The notes under the pieces: model-generated
Told to the model about the DNA's origin: nothing
Databases searched by the model: none
The model's input: the letters and a program-made list of their open reading frames with translations, nothing else
Shown here: positions 44,010-53,000 of the stretch, one piece after another
Numbering within the stretch: position 1 is the first letter of the stretch
How the letters are laid out: each line of letters opens with the position of its first letter
From: Methylobacterium jeotgali
GTDB lineage: Bacteria; Pseudomonadota; Alphaproteobacteria; Rhizobiales; Beijerinckiaceae
Reading direction: 5' to 3'
Assembly (NCBI RefSeq): GCF_022179345.1
Contig: NZ_BPQR01000003.1
Coordinates: forward strand, 1-64,000
Length of the DNA stretch: 64,000 nucleotides
Made by a program: the position numbers and the translations under genes

Positions 44010-44741
44010 ATGCGACCCGACGAGACCGAGACGCGCACCGATCGCGACAACGACGGACGCCCGAACCTGTCGGCCGGCATCCGCAGCCATCTCGGCGAGC
44101 ACCTGCGCACCGCCTACGAGGCGGTCAGCCAGGCCGAGATGCCGAACCGCTTCGCCGAGCTCGTCGAGCAGCTCGAGGCGGCGCTGCGCGCCCGCGGCGA
44201 GGCCATCGAGCCGGAGTTCCGCAACGGCCTGCTCGCGGCGGTGCCGTCGCTCCGCGCCTTCGCCCTCTCGCTCACCTCGAACCCGGCCCGCTCGGACGAC
44301 CTCGTGCAGGACACCCTGCTCAAGGGCTGGCAGCACCGGGCCCGCTTCCAGCCGGGCACCAACCTCAACGCCTGGCTCTTCACGATCCTGCGCAACGTCT
44401 TCTACTCGGACCACCGCAAGCGGGTCCGCGAGGTCGAGGATCAGGACGGCTCCTACGCCGCCCGGCTCGCCACCGCCCCTCACCAGGGCGACCGGCTCGA
44501 CGTCGAGGACCTCCAGACGGCGCTGGCGAAACTCCCGCCGGACCAGCGCGAGGCGCTGGTGCTCGTCGGCGCCGAGGGCGTCTCCTACGAGGAGGCCGCC
44601 TCGATCATGGGCTGCAAGGTCGGCACCGTGAAGAGCCGCGTCAGCCGCGCCCGCGGCCGCCTCGCCGAGCTGCTCGGCTACGACGAGGAGGACCTCGCCT
44701 CCGACCGCTTCATCCAGTCGGCCATGCCGAAGGAGGCGTGA
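44010..44741 (+). CDS. EcfG-type ECF sigma factor with N-terminal NepR-like segment
   Basis: 243 residues from the ATG at 44010. Residues 22-60 ('IRSHLGEHLRTAYEAVSQAE' then 'MPNRFAELVEQLEAAL') resemble NepR, the small anti-sigma factor of the alphaproteobacterial general stress response. Then comes an ECF sigma factor: region 2 ('RSDDLVQDTLLKGWQHRARF', 'NAWLFTILRNVFYSDHRKR') and region 4 ('LPPDQREALVLVGAEGVSYE', 'GCKVGTVKSRVSRARGRL'), of the EcfG (ECF15) type. The sigma may therefore carry its own inhibitor-like domain. An in-frame start at 43914 would lengthen the protein further. Confidence 0.85.
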   Translation: MRPDETETRTDRDNDGRPNLSAGIRSHLGEHLRTAYEAVSQAEMPNRFAELVEQLEAALRARGEAIEPEFRNGLLAAVPSLRAFALSLTSNPARSDDLVQDTLLKGWQHRARFQPGTNLNAWLFTILRNVFYSDHRKRVREVEDQDGSYAARLATAPHQGDRLDVEDLQTALAKLPPDQREALVLVGAEGVSYEEAASIMGCKVGTVKSRVSRARGRLAELLGYDEEDLASDRFIQSAMPKEA

Positions 44742-44946
44742 GCGCGGGGCGCGGGAAGGAACTTTCGCCCGCGCCCGCCAACAAGGAATGCGACCGTCGC
44801 GGCCTGCCTAAACGATGGGCAGATCGAACAAAGTGATTTTCTGACGCATCCGTTCGGGACCTGACGCGTTACTGGCCCAAGCTCCGCCATGCGAGCCGGG
44901 AGAGCCCGGTACCGCGGCGGGCCCGTCCAAGAACGGAGACACCAGA

Positions 44947-45360
44947 ATGAACGTCAAGACGCTTCTCGCCGCTTCGGCGATCGCCCTCGCCCTGCCCATG
45001 GCCGCCCAGGCCCAGGGCCTCGTCCGCGGCGCCGAGCAGGGTGCTCGTGACGGCGGCGACGCTGCCGGCCCGGTGGGCGCCATCGTCGGCGGCGCGGTGG
45101 GTGCGGCGACCGGCACGGTCGGCGGCATCCTCGGCGTGGACGACCGTCCCCGCTTCCGCTCCTACGTCCGCGAGCGCAACGTGCGCTCCTACGACTACGA
45201 CGGCCGCGTCGCCGTGGGCACGACCCTGCCGACCAGCGGCGTGACCTACTACGACGTGCCGGACCAGTACCGCGTCCAGCCGGGCTACCGCTACACGGTC
45301 GTCAACGACCGTCCTGTGCTCGTCGACCGCGGTCACCGCATCGTCGAGGTCATCGACTGA
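44947..45360 (+). CDS. DUF1236 exported protein
   Basis: 137 residues. The signal peptide 'MNVKTLLAASAIALALPMAA' ends QAQ-G. A glycine-rich stretch ('GGDAAGPVGAIVGGAVGAAT') follows, then a DUF1236 domain: 'VAVGTTLPTSGVTYYDVPDQ' and 'YRYTVVNDRPVLVDRGHRIV'. The family is found in Rhizobiales periplasms, is often stress-induced, and has no proven function. It sits between two NepR-like genes. A strong terminator follows. Confidence 0.88.
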   Translation: MNVKTLLAASAIALALPMAAQAQGLVRGAEQGARDGGDAAGPVGAIVGGAVGAATGTVGGILGVDDRPRFRSYVRERNVRSYDYDGRVAVGTTLPTSGVTYYDVPDQYRVQPGYRYTVVNDRPVLVDRGHRIVEVID

Positions 45361-45400
45361 TCGGATCGGCCTCGCGGCCAGAAACCGCGGGCCGAGACAG

Positions 45401-45429
45401 GCCCCCGCGCTCCGGCGCGGGGGCTTTTT
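45401..45429 (+). terminator. Rho-independent terminator of the DUF1236 gene
   Basis: GCCCCCGCGC pairs with GCGCGGGGGC around TCCG and is followed by TTTTT. It begins 41 bases after the stop. Confidence 0.9.
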
Positions 45430-45543
45430 CATGTCCGCGGCAAGGTCCGGCGTAGCCGAGGCGTGGGTTTTTCACACGGCGGGCGCAACGGGTCCGCACG
45501 AGGACCGTTGAGACCGCGACGGATACTGTATCGGACGATTGTC

Positions 45544-45804
45544 ATGAGCGACGAAACCGACGCGCCCGCCCTGCCCGAGCCGGTGCGCGACCATCTCGGC
45601 CAACAGCTGCGCGCCGCGCTCCAGACCGAGACGCAGAAGCCTGCCTTCCTCGGCGACGAGGAGAGCGTACCGGAGCCCTTCGCGCCGCAGATCGAGCGGC
45701 TGGAGACCCGCCTCAAGACCCATCGCCACGGCACCGAGGCCGTCGAGCGAACGCTCGACGGCCTGCTCGACGATCTCGGCGTCGCCCCGAAGGCCGGCGC
45801 CTGA
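45544..45804 (+). CDS. NepR-like anti-sigma factor candidate
   Basis: 86 residues. 'PVRDHLGQQLRAALQTETQK' resembles NepR helix 1, and 'VPEPFAPQIERLETRLKTH' the second helix with its P-x-P-F signature. About nine extra residues lie between the two relative to canonical NepR, and a helical C-terminal tail follows. NepR binds sigma EcfG until phosphorylated PhyR displaces it. No phyR lies in the window. The similarity is short and judged by eye, so it could be a divergent paralogue or a decoy. Codon use is normal. It is convergent with mscL (three-base gap). Confidence 0.6.
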   Translation: MSDETDAPALPEPVRDHLGQQLRAALQTETQKPAFLGDEESVPEPFAPQIERLETRLKTHRHGTEAVERTLDGLLDDLGVAPKAGA

Positions 45805-45806
45805 GG

Positions 45807-46235
45807 TCAGACCTTCGGCCGGGTCGCGAGGATGTCGCGGATCTCGCCGAGGATCTTCACGTCGGCGGGGACCTCGGCGACGGCCTCGGGCTTCTTCTCC
45901 TCCTTGGCGATGAGCTTGTTCATGGCGCGGATCACCATGAACAGCACGAAGGCCACGATCACGAAGTTGATCGCCACCGTCAGGAACTGGCCGTAGCCGA
46001 GCACCGCGCCCTGCTTCTTGGCCTCCGCGTAAGCGAGGCCGCCCTGCACCTTGGAGGACAGGGGCACGTAGTAGTTCGAGAAATCGAGGCCGCCGGTGAC
46101 GGCGCCGATGACCGGCATGAACAGGTCCTGCACCGCCGAGGTGACGATGGCGCCGAACGCCGCGCCGATGATGACGCCCACCGCCAGATCGACGACGTTG
46201 CCGCGCAGGGCGAACTTCTTGAATTCCTCGAGCAT
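45807..46235 (-). CDS. mscL: Large-conductance mechanosensitive channel MscL
   Basis: 142 residues. The N-terminal helix and first membrane segment are highly typical ('[20 protein letters not shown]', '[20 protein letters not shown]'), and the second membrane segment is '[20 protein letters not shown]'. The cytoplasmic helix ends with '[12 protein letters not shown]'. MscL opens under membrane tension to release solutes on osmotic downshock. Normal length. Single gene between a NepR-like protein and pssA on the minus strand; 115 bases separate it from pssA. Confidence 0.97.
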   Translation of the reverse strand: MLEEFKKFALRGNVVDLAVGVIIGAAFGAIVTSAVQDLFMPVIGAVTGGLDFSNYYVPLSSKVQGGLAYAEAKKQGAVLGYGQFLTVAINFVIVAFVLFMVIRAMNKLIAKEEKKPEAVAEVPADVKILGEIRDILATRPKV

Positions 46236-46350
46236 GAACGGGCCTCCGGGCGTTCTCGACGCGGACGGAGCCTAGAGACCCGGCCGAGCGTCCGGCAAGC
46301 GCCCGGGCGCTCCGCTCCACCGCTCGTTGCGAGGCCCGCGCCGGGACCCC

Positions 46351-47175
46351 TCAGAGTTCGGCCGGCTGCGGCAGCGGCTCCCGCGCCTCCTGGCGGGCCC
46401 GGCGGCGGTACTGCGCCGCCCCGAAGGGAATGCCGATCAGGTAGGCGATGCTCACCGTCACCATCGCCTCGAAGGGGAAGCTGATGAAGATGCCGAAGAT
46501 GGCGACCCCCGCCAGGAAGATCGGCAGCACGAGGCCGCGGGGCACCCGCTTGCCCATGGTCTTGCCGGAGTAGGTCGGCACCGTCGAGACGACGAGGAGC
46601 GCGATGGCGAGCACGTATGCGAGCACCACCGGGGCGGCCCAGGTCTCGAAGGTGAAGCCGAGGAAGTGCAGGTAGAGCGGCAGCATCGCCGTCATCGCGC
46701 CGGCGGGCGCGGGCATGCCGACGAAGTAGTCCTTCTTCCATTCCGGCCGGGTCGGGTCGTCGAGCATCGCGTTGAAGCGGGCGAGCCGCAGCGCCATGGC
46801 GATGGCGAAGATCAGCGCCACGATCCAGCCGACCGAGCGCAGGTTGTGGAGCGCGAAGCCGTAGAGGATGAGCGCCGGCGCGCAGCCGAAGTTGACGAAG
46901 TCGGCGAGCGAATCGAGCTCCGCCCCGAAGCGCGAGGTGCCCTTGAGGAGCCGCGCCACGCGCCCGTCGATGCCGTCGAGCACGGCGGCGACGATGATGG
47001 CGATGACGGCGGGCTCGAACTTGCCCTCGAAGGCCAGCCGGATCGCGGTCAGCCCGAGGCAGAGCGCCATCAGCGTGATCATGTTCGGCGCGATCATCCG
47101 GAACGGCACCGGCTTGAAGCGGCGCGGCTTCGGCTCGTTGGCGTCCGGCTCGAAGGGCGGGAAGAGATCGTCCAA
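46351..47175 (-). CDS. pssA: CDP-diacylglycerol-serine O-phosphatidyltransferase
   Basis: 274 residues with about eight membrane helices. The CDP-alcohol phosphotransferase signature D-G-x2-A-R-x8-G-x3-D-x3-D is present as 'LDGIDGRVARLLKGTSRFGA' and 'ELDSLADFVNFG'. It makes phosphatidylserine from CDP-diacylglycerol and serine at the inner membrane (the type found in Bacillus and rhizobia rather than the E. coli soluble one). It lies 12 bases downstream of psd, so the two consecutive steps of phosphatidylethanolamine synthesis are co-transcribed. Confidence 0.96.
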   Translation of the reverse strand: MDDLFPPFEPDANEPKPRRFKPVPFRMIAPNMITLMALCLGLTAIRLAFEGKFEPAVIAIIVAAVLDGIDGRVARLLKGTSRFGAELDSLADFVNFGCAPALILYGFALHNLRSVGWIVALIFAIAMALRLARFNAMLDDPTRPEWKKDYFVGMPAPAGAMTAMLPLYLHFLGFTFETWAAPVVLAYVLAIALLVVSTVPTYSGKTMGKRVPRGLVLPIFLAGVAIFGIFISFPFEAMVTVSIAYLIGIPFGAAQYRRRARQEAREPLPQPAEL

Positions 47176-47187
47176 GCGGCGTCTCCC

Positions 47188-47898
47188 TCAGATGCGGCGG
47201 AAGCTGCGCTCGGGGCCGCCGCCGAGATCGGCGAGCACCGTCTCCCCGGCCACCGCCTTCTGGCCGAGACCGACGAGCACCCGCGTGCCGGCCGGAAGGT
47301 AAACGTCGACCCGCGAGCCGAAGCGGATCAGCCCGAAGCGCTCGCCGGCCGCCAGCGTCTCCCCGGCGCCGACGAAGCCGACGATGCGGCGCGCCACGAG
47401 GCCGGCGATCTGCACGACGCCGATCCGCACCGGGCCGGTGGACTGCGCGGTCTCCACGACCATGCCGTTGCGCTCGTTGTCCTCGCTCGCCTTGTCGAGC
47501 TCGGCGTTGAGGAACAGGCCCGGCGTGTAGTGGACCTGCCCGATGCGGCCGGCGACCGGCATCCGGTTCACGTGGCAGTCGAACACGTTCATGAAGACCG
47601 AGACGCGGGTCATCGGCTCGGGCGGCAGGTCGAGCTCGGGGGGCGGCAGCACCGTCGAGATCAGGTTCACCCGACCGTCCGCCGGGGAGACGACGAGCCC
47701 GTCGCCAACCGGCACCACCCTCTCGGGGTCGCGGAAGAAGTAGCAGACCCACAGCGTCAGGATCAGGAAGATCCAGCCGAAGAACTGCGAGAAGTAGCCG
47801 GCGAGCACCGTCAGCACGATGCCGATCAGGATGAAGGGGTAGCCCTCCTTGTGGATCGGCACGAGGACCCGGCGGATCGTCTCGAAAAGATCGGTCAT
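47188..47898 (-). CDS. psd: Phosphatidylserine decarboxylase
   Basis: 236 residues. A membrane-spanning N-terminus ('[20 protein letters not shown]') and '[20 protein letters not shown]' identify the short (type II) decarboxylases. The self-cleavage site is FGS in '[15 protein letters not shown]', where the serine becomes the pyruvoyl cofactor. '[20 protein letters not shown]' is the conserved His-containing block. It converts phosphatidylserine to phosphatidylethanolamine, the second half of the pssA step. It starts with ATG at 47898. Confidence 0.96.
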   Translation of the reverse strand: MTDLFETIRRVLVPIHKEGYPFILIGIVLTVLAGYFSQFFGWIFLILTLWVCYFFRDPERVVPVGDGLVVSPADGRVNLISTVLPPPELDLPPEPMTRVSVFMNVFDCHVNRMPVAGRIGQVHYTPGLFLNAELDKASEDNERNGMVVETAQSTGPVRIGVVQIAGLVARRIVGFVGAGETLAAGERFGLIRFGSRVDVYLPAGTRVLVGLGQKAVAGETVLADLGGGPERSFRRI

Positions 47899-48000
47899 GC
47901 TTCCCCGGGCGCGTTCGAACGGCGTCCCGCCGGATGGCAGGGGCGGCCGGGCGCGTCAACCTCGGGGGCCGATCGGCCCGCCCGAGGAGGCCGCTCCGCC

Positions 48001-48510
48001 ATGACGATCGAGACGCTGAAGACCCTATTGAGCCTGCTGTCCTTGCCGGCCGTGATCCAGGCCGGCGGGCCCATTCTGCTGGAGCGGGACAAGCGGCGCC
48101 ACGAGCGCAGGATGATGGCCGCGGCGCTCGCGGGTGCGGTAACCGGCGTCATCGATCGCACGCAGCGGGCGCGCTACGCGGAATTCTTCCGAGACAGTCG
48201 TGACCGGCTGGCATGGGGCGAGCCCGTGGACTTTCGGTCGGCCTTCGTGCTCTGTCCCGCCCGCGACCCGGTGTGGGAGGCGCATCTCGGCAGGCTCGGA
48301 TATCTTCCCGTCGAGGTCTGCGAACCCATCGTCCGCTTCTTCGAGTCGCTCGGGACGATCCGGCTGCACATCGCGAAATTCTATGCCGGCGAGTTCGACC
48401 CACAGCCCGCGGTCGCCATGCGGCTCCTCGATCAAGGCCTCGCTCTCTGGTCCGACATGGAAGCGGACGCCGCCCTCCTGACGGCGGAGTTGCGGCGCCT
48501 CGCCCGCTAA
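48001..48510 (+). CDS. Hypothetical protein with membrane-anchor-like N-terminus
   Basis: 169 residues from the ATG at 48001, with a GAGGAGG ribosome site ten bases upstream. The N-terminal 30 residues ('MTIETLKTLLSLLSLPAVIQ', then AGGPILLERDKRRHERR) are mildly hydrophobic, followed by a helical region with 'YAEFFRDSRDRLAWGEPVDF' and 'VRFFESLGTIRLHIAKFYAG'. No family is recognised. It lies between the divergent psd and the convergent ABC exporter (eight bases). The frame extends open far upstream but without similarity. Confidence 0.65.
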   Translation: MTIETLKTLLSLLSLPAVIQAGGPILLERDKRRHERRMMAAALAGAVTGVIDRTQRARYAEFFRDSRDRLAWGEPVDFRSAFVLCPARDPVWEAHLGRLGYLPVEVCEPIVRFFESLGTIRLHIAKFYAGEFDPQPAVAMRLLDQGLALWSDMEADAALLTAELRRLAR

Positions 48511-48518
48511 CGCGAAAC

Positions 48519-50447
48519 TCACTCCGCTGGCAGCGCCTCGGGCAGGCGCTCGTGCTCCGCGGGAGGCGGCGATGTCTCCTCCCCGGCGCGGTTGAGCACG
48601 GCGCGAGCCTCGTCGACCTCCCGCTGGCGGTTCCACATCGCCGCATAGACCCCGTCCGCCGCGAGCAGGTCGCCATGGCGGCCCCGCTCGACGATGACGC
48701 CCCGGTCGAGCACCAGGATCTCGTCGGCGTTGACGACGGTGGAGAGCCGGTGGGCGATGACGAGCGTGGTACGACCGCGGCTCACCCGGTCGAGCGCATC
48801 CTGGATCTCGCGCTCGGTGAAGGAATCGAGCGCCGAGGTCGCCTCGTCGAGGACCAGGATCGGCGGCCCCTTCAGGATGGTGCGGGCGATGGCGACGCGC
48901 TGCTTCTCGCCCCCCGAGAGCTTGAGGCCGCGCTCGCCGACGGGCGTGTCGAACCCTTCCGGCAGGGCGTCGATGAAGCGGTCGATCTGGGCGAGGCGGG
49001 CGGCCTCGCGGACCTGCGCGGGGGTCGCGTCCCAGCATCCGTAGCGGATGTTGTAGCCGATGGTGTCGTTGAACAGCACCGTGTCCTGCGGGACCATGCC
49101 GATCGCCGCGCGCAGCGACTCCTGCGTCACCGCGGCGATGTCCTGGCCGTCGACGAGGATGCGGCCGACTTGCGGCTCGTAGAAGCGGAACATCAGCCGC
49201 GACAGGGTCGACTTGCCTGCCCCCGACGGCCCGACGATGGCCACCGTCTTCCCCGGCGGCACCTCGAAGGAGATGCCCTTCAGGATCGGCCGCTCGGGGA
49301 TGTAGGCGAAATGCACGTTCTCGAACCGCACCGCTGCGGAGCCGGCGACCAGCGGCGCGGCGCCGGGCCGGTCGGCGATCTCCGGGTTCTGGTGGAGGAT
49401 GCGGAACATGTCGTCGATGTCGATGAGCGCCTGCTTGATCTCCCGGTAGATCATGCCCATGAAGTTGAGCGGCATGGAGAGCTGCACGAGCATCGTGTTG
49501 ACGAGCACGAAGCCGCCGAGCGTCGTGCGCCCGGCCATGATGTCGCGGGCAGCGAGCCACATCACCACCGTCATGCCGATCGTGAAGATCACCGCCTGTC
49601 CGGCGTTGAGCACGGCCAGCGAGACGTAGGTCTGCGTCGAGGCCTTCTCGTACTTCGCCATCGAGCCGTCGTAGCGCTCGGCCTCCCGGCGCTCGGCGCC
49701 GAAATACTTCACCGTCTCGAAATTGAGCAGCGAATCGACCGCCTTGGTGTTGGCCTCCGTATCGGAGTTGTTCATCCGGCGCCGGATCTCGATGCGCCAT
49801 TCCGTGGCCTTGTAGGTGAAGCCCAGGTAGACCGCGACCATCACGAAGACGACAGCCGAGTAGAGCCAGTCGAACTCGTAGGCGAGGATGCCGAGGATCA
49901 GCACGAACTCGACGATGGTCGGCACCAGCGTCAGCACCATCAGGCGCGACAGCTCCTCGATGCCGGCGCGGCCCCGCTCCAGCACGCGGGTGAGGCCGCC
50001 GGTCTTGCGCTCCAGGTGGAAGCGGAGCGACAGGCGGTGCATGTGCTCGAAGGTCTGGAGAGCGAGGCGGCGCACCGCGTGCATCGCGACCTTGGCGAAG
50101 AGTCCGTCGCGCACCTGCGTCAGCGCCGACATCACCACCCGCGACAGGCCGTAGAGGCCGATCAGCAGCATCGGCGCGGCGAAGAGCCCCGTGGGCAGCG
50201 CCTCGCCGGGCTTGTCGCCCGTCGCGGCGACGAGGGCGTCCGTCGCCCACTTGAAGGTGAAGGGCGTGACCATCGTCGCGAGCTTGGCGACGAGGAGCAG
50301 GCCGAAGGCGAGGAACACCCGCCGCTGGAGATCGGGCCGGCCGTGGGGCCAGAGATAGGGCCAGAGCCGGCGATAGGTCGTGAGGAGGCCGGGACGCTCC
50401 AGGGGAGCGGGCTCGGTCCCCGGCGCGGGCGCGGGGTCGGATGCCAT
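48519..50447 (-). CDS. Atm1-type ABC exporter (membrane-fused ATPase)
   Basis: 642 residues from the ATG at 50447. Six membrane helices, with 'NNSDTEANTKAVDSLLNFET' and 'VKYFGAERREAERYDGSMAK' matching the Atm1/HMT1 group. The ATPase has Walker A 'AIVGPSGAGKSTLSRLMFRF', signature 'LKLSGGEKQRVAIARTILKG' and Walker B 'PPILVLDEATSALDS'. Members export glutathione conjugates, polysulfides or iron-sulfur precursors and can confer heavy-metal tolerance. It is probably a homodimer in the inner membrane. An in-frame start at 50573 would add about 40 unrelated residues. Confidence 0.95.
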   Translation of the reverse strand: MASDPAPAPGTEPAPLERPGLLTTYRRLWPYLWPHGRPDLQRRVFLAFGLLLVAKLATMVTPFTFKWATDALVAATGDKPGEALPTGLFAAPMLLIGLYGLSRVVMSALTQVRDGLFAKVAMHAVRRLALQTFEHMHRLSLRFHLERKTGGLTRVLERGRAGIEELSRLMVLTLVPTIVEFVLILGILAYEFDWLYSAVVFVMVAVYLGFTYKATEWRIEIRRRMNNSDTEANTKAVDSLLNFETVKYFGAERREAERYDGSMAKYEKASTQTYVSLAVLNAGQAVIFTIGMTVVMWLAARDIMAGRTTLGGFVLVNTMLVQLSMPLNFMGMIYREIKQALIDIDDMFRILHQNPEIADRPGAAPLVAGSAAVRFENVHFAYIPERPILKGISFEVPPGKTVAIVGPSGAGKSTLSRLMFRFYEPQVGRILVDGQDIAAVTQESLRAAIGMVPQDTVLFNDTIGYNIRYGCWDATPAQVREAARLAQIDRFIDALPEGFDTPVGERGLKLSGGEKQRVAIARTILKGPPILVLDEATSALDSFTEREIQDALDRVSRGRTTLVIAHRLSTVVNADEILVLDRGVIVERGRHGDLLAADGVYAAMWNRQREVDEARAVLNRAGEETSPPPAEHERLPEALPAE

Positions 50448-50586
50448 GGGGGATCTGCTGCCGGGAGGTGCTTTGGGGAGGAACGTGCCTCGCATATAGG
50501 CGCGGCGGGCCCGGTCCGCACCCGCCGCGTCCGCCGGCCCGATCATGCGCGCCGGACACGGGTAGCGGGTCACGCCGGCATGCGGC

Positions 50587-52185
50587 CTATCCGCGGCGCT
50601 CCGCTTCCTTCGGCAGCACGAAGATCTGGCCCGGATAGATGCGGTCGGGGTCGCGGATCTGGTCCTGGTTGGCGTCGTAGATCACCGTGTAGCGGGTGCC
50701 GCGCCCGTAGACCCGGCGGCTGATCTGCCAGAGGTTGTCGCCGCGGGCGATGCGGGCCGTGCCGATCTCGGGGACGAAGACGGCGCCGGGCGCAGGCGGG
50801 GCCAGCGCCATCTCGGCCGGGGCGGCCTCGGCCACGCCCTTATCCGCTATGCCCGTATCTGCCACGTTCTTATCCGTCGGCGCCGCTGCCTGGCCTCCGA
50901 TCGGAGCGGGATAGCCGCGCGACGGCGGGATCGCGCTCGGAGACGCGGGCGCCGTGCCCGCGATCCGGCGCGAATCGGATGCGGTGCCGAGCGGGGCCAC
51001 AGGTGCGGCCGCGGAGCCCGAAGCGGCCGGCGCGGATGGCGTCGGGGACGCGGCGGCCGGATTGCCGCCGGGCTTGCCGTGCTCGGCGACCCGGGCCGCG
51101 CGATCGGGGACGGTGAAGGGCACCTCGGAGCGGGCGCGCACCGCGCCGGTGACGGAATCGACCTGATCGATGCGGATCCTGTAGGTGCCGGGCGCCACGC
51201 CCTTGCCGATGGTGAAGCTGACCCGTCCGTCGGACCCGACGCTGGCGGGCGCCACCAGGGTGTCGTTGAGATAGAGGCGCAGGGTCGCCCCCTGCGGAGC
51301 CATGCCGGCGATGTCGAGGCGTCCGCCCTCCTGGGCATCGACGCTCACGATCCGCAGGGGCGCGGCATCCTTCGCGGCCGCCGTCGGCGCGGCGGGCCTG
51401 GAGGGCGCCGCCTCCGCCGCCTTCCCCTGGGGTGCGGGGGACTTGGCGACGCCGTCCCGGCCGCCCAGCGTCTTCGGCGGCCCTGGCGCCGGCTTCGCGT
51501 CGGCGACCTTGCCGGTCGCCGTCTGCGGCGGTGCATCGGGCTGCGAGAGCACCACGGTCGGGCGGTCGGGGGCGGTCAGGGCGACGAGGGGCTTGGCCTT
51601 TCGGTCGTCGGCCACCACCACGGACACGGATTGCGGGGAGCGCGCGGGCCGGCCCTGCGCATCGGTGATCCGCAGGGCGAGCTCGCTCGCGCCGGTCTTC
51701 AGCGCCGGGGGCACCAGGGCGAACTGCCCGTTCGGATCGGTGAGCGCCCGCGCCACCGCCCGCCCGTCGACCAGAAGCTCGACGGTCGTGTTCGGCGCGC
51801 CGCGGCCGGCCACCACCGTCTCGCCGTCCGGCTCGACGCGCACGATGTCGAAGCCCGGCACCGCGGCGGATCTCCGCGCGCTCTCGGGAGCCGGCTCGGA
51901 CGGCACGCCGGCCGCTTCCGCGGAACGGGTCTCGGGAAGCCTGCTCTCGGGAGACCCGCTCTCCGGCGGCTTGGCCGCCGTTCGGGCGTCCGGCTTGGCC
52001 TCCGAGTCCGGGCCGGCGCGGGGCGTCGCGTCTGCGCTCGGACCCGGAGCGGATTGCACTGGCGTCCGCTCCTCGGCGCCGCGGCGCAGGATCTCGCCGC
52101 CGCCGAACAGGATCGCGACGAGGCCCAGACCCGCGACGAGGCCCGCGAGGGCGAGGGAGAGGTTGCGCCGTAACTCAGCCGTCAT
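50587..52185 (-). CDS. LysM-domain membrane protein
   Basis: 532 residues from the ATG at 52185, preceded by GGGGACGG. One N-terminal membrane helix (about residues 8-28, 'LSLALAGLVAGLGLVAILFG') is followed by a low-complexity Ala/Pro/Glu region. Two or three Ig-like or carrier domains follow ('FDIVRVEPDGETVVAGRGAP', 'GMAPQGATLRLYLNDTLVAP'), and a C-terminal LysM domain ends it ('RIARGDNLWQISRRVYGRGT', 'RYTVIYDANQDQIRDPDRIY'). LysM binds peptidoglycan. The layout is that of a cell-wall-attached inner-membrane protein. Function otherwise unknown. Confidence 0.88.
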   Translation of the reverse strand: MTAELRRNLSLALAGLVAGLGLVAILFGGGEILRRGAEERTPVQSAPGPSADATPRAGPDSEAKPDARTAAKPPESGSPESRLPETRSAEAAGVPSEPAPESARRSAAVPGFDIVRVEPDGETVVAGRGAPNTTVELLVDGRAVARALTDPNGQFALVPPALKTGASELALRITDAQGRPARSPQSVSVVVADDRKAKPLVALTAPDRPTVVLSQPDAPPQTATGKVADAKPAPGPPKTLGGRDGVAKSPAPQGKAAEAAPSRPAAPTAAAKDAAPLRIVSVDAQEGGRLDIAGMAPQGATLRLYLNDTLVAPASVGSDGRVSFTIGKGVAPGTYRIRIDQVDSVTGAVRARSEVPFTVPDRAARVAEHGKPGGNPAAASPTPSAPAASGSAAAPVAPLGTASDSRRIAGTAPASPSAIPPSRGYPAPIGGQAAAPTDKNVADTGIADKGVAEAAPAEMALAPPAPGAVFVPEIGTARIARGDNLWQISRRVYGRGTRYTVIYDANQDQIRDPDRIYPGQIFVLPKEAERRG

Positions 52186-52396
52186 GCCGTCCCCGTAGTG
52201 CGGCGGCGCGGGGCGCACCGCCAGCCTCGGCCCGAAGGTCGGGATGCCCTAAAAAGCGTCAAGGGCGGCTCCATATTACCTTATGGGACCGGAGCACCAA
52301 ACGCGGCGGGCCTCCGCGGCAGTGAATCGGCCCGAAAATCAGCGGTTTGCCGCAGAATCCGGTGCGCGAGCCCGGTGAGAGGAAGCGAGGGGGCGG

Positions 52397-52999
52397 ATGG
52401 CGCCGGTTGAGACGGTCTGTGTCTATTGCGGCTCCGGCTTCGGCCGCGACCCGGCCTTCGCCAAGGCCGCCCGCGACCTCGGCGCGGCGCTCGCGGCGGA
52501 GGGCGTCGGCCTCGTCTACGGCGGTGGCAATGTCGGGCTGATGGGCACCGTCGCGCAGGCGGCGCTCGACGGGGGCGGCCACGTCACCGGCATCATCCCC
52601 GACTTCCTGAAGTCCCGCGAGCGGATGCTCGACGCGGTGCAGGAGACCATCGTCGTCGGCGACATGCACACCCGCAAGCGCTTGATGTTCGAGCGCTCCG
52701 ACGCCTTCGTGGCACTCCCCGGCGGCATCGGCACGCTGGAGGAGCTCGTCGAGCAGATGACCTGGGCGCAGCTCGGGCAGCACCGCAAGCCGATCCTTCT
52801 CCTGTCGATCGGCGGATTCTGGACGCCGCTCCTCGACCTCCTCGACCACATGGCGAGCGAGCAGTTCATCCGCCCCGGCCTGGAGCTGAGCTACCTCGTG
52901 GCCGAGGACGTGCGCCAGGTGATGCCGATGCTCCGCGAGGCGCTCGCCGACGCGCCCCCGACCCCGCAGGCGGAGGCGTTCGTCAGCGAGCGGCTGTAG
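52397..52999 (+). CDS. LOG-family (TIGR00730) cytokinin riboside phosphate hydrolase-like protein
   Basis: 200 residues. 'VETVCVYCGSGFGRDPAFAK', 'GLVYGGGNVGLMGTVAQAAL' and the catalytic 'FVALPGGIGTLEELVEQMTW' (PGGxGTxxE) define the LOG family, and 'HTRKRLMFERSDAF' supplies the conserved Arg. Members hydrolyse nucleoside monophosphates, including cytokinin riboside phosphates in plant-associated bacteria, giving free bases. Cytokinin release is a known trait of Methylobacterium, but this assignment is inference. It is divergent from the LysM gene. Confidence 0.92.
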   Translation: MAPVETVCVYCGSGFGRDPAFAKAARDLGAALAAEGVGLVYGGGNVGLMGTVAQAALDGGGHVTGIIPDFLKSRERMLDAVQETIVVGDMHTRKRLMFERSDAFVALPGGIGTLEELVEQMTWAQLGQHRKPILLLSIGGFWTPLLDLLDHMASEQFIRPGLELSYLVAEDVRQVMPMLREALADAPPTPQAEAFVSERL

Positions 53000-53000
53000 C

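Noticed and set aside
45485..45509. GCAAC-N16-CGTT as a sigma EcfG promoter of the NepR-like gene
   Set aside because: The -35 half deviates from GGAAC and the spacing is at the short edge. Too weak to list as a promoter.
46327..48510. 727-residue plus-strand frame across pssA and psd
   Set aside because: It is antisense to two certain genes. Only its last 169 codons (from 48001) look real, and that part is annotated separately.
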